8,112 nucleotides of DNA from Candidatus Curtissbacteria bacterium RIFCSPLOWO2_01_FULL_41_18 (GTDB lineage: Bacteria; Patescibacteriota; Microgenomatia; Curtissbacterales; GWA2-41-24): NCBI GenBank assembly GCA_001776475.1, contig MFBQ01000039.1, positions 1-8,112 on the forward strand, written 5' to 3'. This document shows, piece by piece, positions 4,669-8,112 of this stretch. Positions within the stretch are counted from its first letter, which is position 1. Each line of letters opens with the position of its first letter. Position numbers and translations under genes: made by a program. Below the pieces are notes generated by a model, which was not told the origin of the DNA, searched no databases, and saw only the letters and a program-made list of their open reading frames with translations.

Positions 4669-4740
4669 TTAGGCAAATGCTGGAGCTACTGGAGAAGTTC
4701 CAAAAAGGAACTCGCCCAGTTGTGCAAGTTTGTTCTTTGC
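4669..4740 (-). other. tmRNA tag peptide ORF
   Basis: The resume codon is GCA at 4740-4738, with the conserved A four bases upstream (TTACGT before GCA). The tag is 23 residues, beginning AKNKLAQLGEF and ending SPVAPAFA, then TAA. The hydrophobic AFA tail fits a degradation signal like LAA. A perfect 6-bp hairpin GTGCAA/TTGCAC encloses the resume codon, and AGTTCC/GGAACT forms a second hairpin within the ORF. Confidence 0.85.
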
Positions 4741-4844
4741 ACGTAATTTGATTCAAAGTTTGACGCACTTTAGAATCGTATTCGGCTTGCAGTTTGTCAA
4801 AGAGCAAATCCTGTCGAAACTATACATCCCCGCGTTAAAGAAGT

Positions 4845-4873
4845 ATTTTAGCACAATTTGGCTTCAAAATCAA
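4845..4873 (-). promoter_or_regulatory. sigma70-type promoter of ssrA
   Basis: On the minus strand TTGATT (4868-4873) and TAAAAT (4845-4850) are separated by exactly 17 nt. The mature tmRNA 5' end is 13 nt below the -10 box, leaving a short leader for RNase P to remove. The -35 box touches the stop codon of the upstream gene, so ssrA has its own promoter although it follows a same-strand cluster. Confidence 0.7.
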
Positions 4874-6754
4874 TCACAATTCTGCCTCAAGTATCTTATT
4901 ATCAACACTAACGTACATTTTCCCTGCCCCCTCATCAACAACCAGCGCTGAGGCTTTGCCAAAATCGGGGGATTGATACGCTTTCTTATAAACACCGTCT
5001 TTGCCAATAACCAAAAGTGCCGAGTTAGCTACGTCCACAACATATAAATTATCCAAATTTGCATCAGTATAAATTTCCCCAAATTGGCTATTACTGCCAC
5101 CTAAACCGGAAATCGTAAATTCATCCCTTTTGCCGCGCGTGTATTTGAGAATCTGGCTGCCGTCAGTCACCCAAATTGACCCGTCTATCGCAAAGTGCGA
5201 AGACTCGCTAAAGCTTTGCGCGCGCTCCAAATAATTTTCACTTTGAGTGTAGCCCTTATCAACCGGTACAAACTTATTTATGCCCGATTGGGAAAGTATA
5301 TAAACATTACCCAAAAATACCGCCAGGTCCGAACCGTCTTGACCTTCAATAACTTTCTCTTGTTTGCCGCTGCCAATATCTACTTTAAAAACATTGCCGC
5401 CTGAAAGAATAAATGCGCCACTGTCAAAAACAAGACCTGCTTTGGCACCTTCCACACTATTAATCTTATCAACGCTCTTACTCTTTATATCCACCTTGAA
5501 AATCGTGCCGGAACCAACTCCCGCAAGCTGCCCTTTACCCAAAGATGAGAGAGAAACTAAGGACAAGTCAACATTGGCAACTTCTGAAAAATTAACTCCA
5601 GTTAGACTTTCCGTTTCTTTAAGTTTTGCCGAAATGTCAGAAGCCAGCTTCTTGGCCCTCTCATCATCTGGCACCAGTGCCAGTGCCAGTTTAATCTCTC
5701 CGTCTGCTTTGGCCAAAATATCGCGTGCGTGAACTCTGTTTAAATCAATTATCGCGCCAGCCTCACTGTAACTAGTCGAGGCAGCCGCAAGATGTGAATT
5801 AAATTGAGCCAACTTTTCTTTATCCCGCGCATCACCAATCTTAAAAAATGCCGAAAGTCCCAAAATTATGATAATTACCAAACCCAAAATAAAAAGACTT
5901 CGCCTAAGCCTAAAAATTGCCCGAATGTCACCCTTTTTAAGTCGCAAGAGTTCTCTTTTTATTAACAAAACACCTGCTGTCGCAATACCGCTTTTCTTTT
6001 CTTTATCTTCCAAGTAATCAGCATCTTTTTTAGAACTTACGATTTCTTCATCTCCTCTACCGGCTTTAACTTCCTGCCCTTCGGGGAGAGGCTCGCCTCC
6101 GGCGGCTTCCTCTTTGCCTGTCTCACTTGCCGCTTCAAACATCTCGCTTTTCGCTTTCTCTCCCTTGACCATAATAAGAGCCGCACCAATTTCGGACTGG
6201 TCGCTAGCCGCCGAAATATCTGTCGCTAAACCGTCCATAACCTCGCCAAGATCTACATCAGCTGACTGTAAAATAGCCGCAATATCAAAAGTACTCACAA
6301 ACTTGTTGGTTGCTACTAAATAAATCTGGCCAAACGCAGGTAGCCCCGAACCGTATTCAAAGGTTATCTCCTCAGACTTTTCAGGCTCATAAACCCAAAC
6401 TTTTACTTCGTTTCCGTATCTGGCAATATAGCAAGCGTTCTTATAAAAAAGTACATGTACAAAACTTGCATCTAAGTTCCGTGTCTTGATATATTCCCGG
6501 CAAGCATCGCCGGCCAAGCGCAAAGCATCCAAAATTCCTCCTTGTGCTCCTTCAATCTTTTTTGTAAAAATTTCAAAAATATCCCGAACAAAAATTTGTA
6601 AGTCGCTACTCTTGGCGTCTTTGACCAAAATACAGCTGACTATTGTCGCCAGATTGCCGTCAGCCAAAGAAATTCTGTTAGTAAAAACTTCGCAAGCGCG
6701 CCCTCCACCACTTTGCCCTGAAATTTTTTCAATCTGAAGTGACATTTCGGCCAT
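4874..6754 (-). CDS. PP2C-like cytoplasmic domain, one membrane helix, outer beta-propeller-like domain
   Basis: About 626 residues. From the ATG at 6754, residues 20-198 resemble a PP2C (PPM) phosphatase fold with the segments NLDASFVHVLFYKNACYIARYGNEVKVWV, YLVATNKFV and a C-terminal AALIMV strand; the metal-binding aspartates of active enzymes are not evident, so it may be a pseudophosphatase. A charged linker (199-286) ends in KRELLRLKKGDIRAIFRLRR, then one helix (about 287-304). The many basic residues before it place the first domain inside. Beyond it come a helical stretch (309-382) and repeated blades such as NVFKVDIGSGKQEKVIEG, GSIWVTDGSQILKYT and KMYVSVDNKILEAEL, typical of an NHL/YVTN-like propeller. 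The ATG at 6754 lies 1 nt after the preceding stop; upstream in-frame starts would overlap that gene. Ends with TGA. Role unknown; envelope sensing is inference. Confidence 0.8.
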   Translation of the reverse strand: MAEMSLQIEKISGQSGGGRACEVFTNRISLADGNLATIVSCILVKDAKSSDLQIFVRDIFEIFTKKIEGAQGGILDALRLAGDACREYIKTRNLDASFVHVLFYKNACYIARYGNEVKVWVYEPEKSEEITFEYGSGLPAFGQIYLVATNKFVSTFDIAAILQSADVDLGEVMDGLATDISAASDQSEIGAALIMVKGEKAKSEMFEAASETGKEEAAGGEPLPEGQEVKAGRGDEEIVSSKKDADYLEDKEKKSGIATAGVLLIKRELLRLKKGDIRAIFRLRRSLFILGLVIIIILGLSAFFKIGDARDKEKLAQFNSHLAAASTSYSEAGAIIDLNRVHARDILAKADGEIKLALALVPDDERAKKLASDISAKLKETESLTGVNFSEVANVDLSLVSLSSLGKGQLAGVGSGTIFKVDIKSKSVDKINSVEGAKAGLVFDSGAFILSGGNVFKVDIGSGKQEKVIEGQDGSDLAVFLGNVYILSQSGINKFVPVDKGYTQSENYLERAQSFSESSHFAIDGSIWVTDGSQILKYTRGKRDEFTISGLGGSNSQFGEIYTDANLDNLYVVDVANSALLVIGKDGVYKKAYQSPDFGKASALVVDEGAGKMYVSVDNKILEAEL

Positions 6755-6755
6755 T

Positions 6756-6995
6756 TTAAAAGGTTCCAACCACAAAAAAAAGCACAGCCAGGCTAATCCC
6801 AATGTGCAAAATTGCAATAAATCTTAACATCGGTGAAAGAGATGTCGGTAATTTCGAGGTCATAATTTGGATCTGGCGGTATAAAATAAGCGCAAAAACA
6901 ATATAAAAAACTAAAAATAAAACCAGAAATGCTTTGATACCAAACGCTGCACTCAAACTATTAACCACCCCAAAACTAGTACTCTCGATTGGCAT
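6756..6995 (-). CDS. small two-helix membrane protein
   Basis: 79 residues with two predicted membrane helices (about 21-42 and 57-78) joined by a short polar loop with QIQIMTSKLPTSLSPMLR. The N-terminus is short and polar; the protein ends right after the second helix (VVGTF). I do not recognise a named family with confidence. The ATG overlaps the stop of the bPH2 gene by one base (TAATG), and the stop is one base before the start of the PP2C-like/propeller gene, so tight translational coupling is likely. It may be a membrane partner of either neighbour. Confidence 0.8.
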   Translation of the reverse strand: MPIESTSFGVVNSLSAAFGIKAFLVLFLVFYIVFALILYRQIQIMTSKLPTSLSPMLRFIAILHIGISLAVLFFVVGTF

Positions 6996-7603
6996 TAAGC
7001 AATTTCTCCCGGCGCCTCCGCCTCTTCATGCCTAACTTGCTCCAAAATCTCGCGCGCCACCGTATCTGGCTTCTCAACAGCATGAAATTCAAATTCATTC
7101 TTTGCAGCCGCTGTTTGAATAAAGACATTGCCAAAGTGGAAAAAAGTACCAAAAAACCCCACGACCTTCGGGGTTACGTCTTGAATCTGGTTTAAGTTTG
7201 CATAGGCCGTCTCCTTATGAAGAATCCCCTTAAAATCAAAATCGACAATGCGTTCATTTGTAATAAGATAAACATTAAAATACCAAAAAATAAATTTATA
7301 AAAAGCAAAACCAAAGGTAAACAAATACCAAAAGATAAAAAGCCAAAAAACCCGTCTGGCAGCAAGTGCTGTAAAAATATCTACCCCTAAAGTTCCCAAA
7401 AAGGGCACAACAGTCATTGGAAAAATGATAAGAAAAACAATTTCCGCTATAGCCGGAACTAATGTAATAATGTGAGCCCGAAGAAGAAGTATTATCTTCT
7501 CGCCCTCTTGCTGCGTTTCAAATGAAACTCCGACCGGCAAAGGGGCAAACATAGCTAGTGGATTCTTGCTTGGCAAAGTTCCCATTTTATCGGTGGGTAG
7601 CAT
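6995..7603 (-). CDS. bPH2 (bacterial PH, DUF304) domain membrane protein
   Basis: About 202 residues. Two hydrophobic segments (near residues 45-69 and 85-108) are followed by a bacterial pleckstrin-homology domain: NVYLITNERIVDFDFKGILHKE, then YANLNQIQDVTPKVVGFFGTFFHFGNVFIQT, then EFEFHAVEKPDTVAREILEQV. The YLITNERIV strand and the L..IQDV / GN..I pattern are characteristic of this family. An acidic tail (RHEEAEAPGEIA) follows. It should sit in the membrane with the PH domain in the cytoplasm; ligands of bPH2 domains are poorly known. The start is uncertain: ATG 7603 is taken, TTG at 7621 would add six residues and has GAGAT upstream, and ATG 7585 is also possible. It is 1-nt-coupled to the next gene. 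Confidence 0.87.
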   Translation of the reverse strand: MLPTDKMGTLPSKNPLAMFAPLPVGVSFETQQEGEKIILLLRAHIITLVPAIAEIVFLIIFPMTVVPFLGTLGVDIFTALAARRVFWLFIFWYLFTFGFAFYKFIFWYFNVYLITNERIVDFDFKGILHKETAYANLNQIQDVTPKVVGFFGTFFHFGNVFIQTAAAKNEFEFHAVEKPDTVAREILEQVRHEEAEAPGEIA

Positions 7604-7663
7604 CAAACTAATTGTAGACAATAGAATCTCAAAAGTAAAAACCTCTAAACGAAACTGGCCTCG

Positions 7664-8112
7664 TTACCGCAACCGATCCACATCTTCCCTAATCAGCACC
7701 TTTGCTACCGAATCCTCATAAGCAAGTTGAAAGTCGAAAAAGCAGGAAGTCTCTTGATTCTTTTTGACCAAAACCACCCTAATATCATACTGGTAAAAAT
7801 GTTCACATTCGCCGCGCATTATTGCCAGATAATCAGCTAAAATTCCCCGACCGCCAGCCATCTTCCAGCTGGCCATACGCCCGTCAATAAACACCAAAGT
7901 CTCAGGCGCCTGCCAATCGATAAAGCCTCCCCATCCGTATTCATTAAAGATTTTTTCACTTAGCCCTTTATCCTTCACAAAACTAAGTGCTTCAACCGGA
8001 TAGCCGTCAAGCAGAAGTCGCGATTTCAAATTATACGACTGTAAAAAGTTAACCAAAAAACTTAAAAAGAATATCATCAAAAAAGATGCTGTTGAAAAAA
8101 ATATCGGCAATT
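7664..8112 (-). CDS. C-terminal part of a multispanning membrane protein with outer domain (5' end off window)
   Basis: The frame is open to the right edge, so only the last 149 or so codons are seen. A final hydrophobic helix (PIFFSTASFLMIFFLSFLVNF) is followed by a soluble domain with YPVEALSFVKDKGLSEKIFNEYGWGGFIDWQAPETLVFIDGR, then MASWK and GILADYLAIMRG. The pattern N-Y-x-WGG-hydrophobic...VFIDGR is, from memory, the C-terminal outer domain of large GT-C-like or O-antigen-polymerase-like membrane proteins in CPR and other bacteria. The product probably acts in cell-surface glycan assembly, but the catalytic part is out of view. It ends 42 nt before the longest possible start of the bPH2 gene on the same strand, so the four genes may form one operon. 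Confidence 0.75.
   Translation of the reverse strand, partial: LPIFFSTASFLMIFFLSFLVNFLQSYNLKSRLLLDGYPVEALSFVKDKGLSEKIFNEYGWGGFIDWQAPETLVFIDGRMASWKMAGGRGILADYLAIMRGECEHFYQYDIRVVLVKKNQETSCFFDFQLAYEDSVAKVLIREDVDRLR

Larger units (their letters stand above)
4407..4831 (-). ncRNA. ssrA: transfer-messenger RNA (tmRNA)
   Basis: On the minus strand the 5' end is GGGGATG, pairing over 7 bp with CATCTCC (4408-4414), followed by A73 at 4407. The 5' half has the tRNA-like AGTTTCGACAGGATTTGC block and TGCAAGCCG. The 3' half has CTAAGCTTGTAG and then GGAC-CCGGG-CTCAACA-CCCGG (T arm). Between them lie the tag ORF and pseudoknot-rich segments, including GTTTAG/CTAAAC and a GGACT/AGTCC hairpin. It tags stalled nascent peptides and releases ribosomes together with SmpB, encoded next door. 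Oddities: CCA is not encoded (the next bases are CAC), the T loop has C54 and A60 instead of U54 and U60, and two extra perfect hairpins sit in the 3' domain. The length, about 425 nt, is slightly long for a one-piece tmRNA. Confidence 0.95.

Noticed and set aside
4730..4951. Plus-strand ORF across ssrA
   Set aside because: It is antisense to tmRNA, its promoter and the end of the propeller gene; low-complexity translation without a family.
5364..5732. Plus-strand ORFs inside 5195-6737
   Set aside because: All are antisense to the PP2C-like/propeller gene, with Ser/Pro-rich or Ala/Leu-rich translations typical of shadow frames.
6755..6817. Upstream start of the PP2C-like/propeller protein giving a leading hydrophobic segment
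   Set aside because: It would overlap the two-helix gene by about 60 nt, and the hydrophobicity comes from the other frame of that gene's membrane segment; the ATG one base after the stop is better.

Overview
The window looks like chromosomal DNA from a Candidate Phyla Radiation (Patescibacteria) bacterium, most likely a Microgenomates-type lineage. This is inferred from the low-to-moderate GC content, tight gene packing with few Shine-Dalgarno sequences, single-domain housekeeping proteins, many small palindromic repeats between and even inside genes, and the family mix (stand-alone Nudix and GIY-YIG proteins, bPH2 protein, GT-C-like membrane proteins, smpB beside ssrA). TGA is a normal stop (GIY-YIG gene and the PP2C-like/propeller gene), so this is not a lineage that recodes UGA. 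No marker gene fixes the taxonomy.

Left part (1-1410). The 3' end of an unrecognised gene overlaps a Nudix hydrolase gene; both are on the plus strand. Convergent to them on the minus strand lie tRNA-Ser(GCU), a small GIY-YIG protein gene and tRNA-Ser(UGA). A long imperfect palindrome begins exactly at the CCA end of tRNA-Ser(GCU).

Middle part (1411-4831). A GT-C-like multispanning membrane protein gene (plus) ends tail to tail with comF (minus). A 32-bp near-copy of the comF 3' end lies on the far side of the membrane protein gene, so that gene sits between direct repeats. comF carries an in-frame insertion made of a mini-repeat and a perfect inverted duplication. A 318-nt intergenic stretch then holds a possible 42-codon ORF and a composite palindromic element, followed by smpB. 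Convergent to smpB is ssrA (tmRNA), with a readable tag ORF, a good promoter and extra hairpins in its 3' domain. smpB and tmRNA together form the trans-translation ribosome rescue system.

Right part (4832-8112). A compact minus-strand cluster reads: the C-terminal part of a large membrane protein with an extracytoplasmic domain (cut by the window edge), a bPH2 membrane protein, a two-helix membrane protein, and a one-pass protein with an apparently degenerate PP2C-like cytoplasmic domain and an outer beta-propeller-like domain. The last three genes have 1-nt overlaps or gaps and probably work together at the cell envelope; their function is unknown. This cluster is the best candidate here for an undescribed system. 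The other noteworthy feature is the set of hairpin repeats placed at the 3' ends of stable RNA genes.
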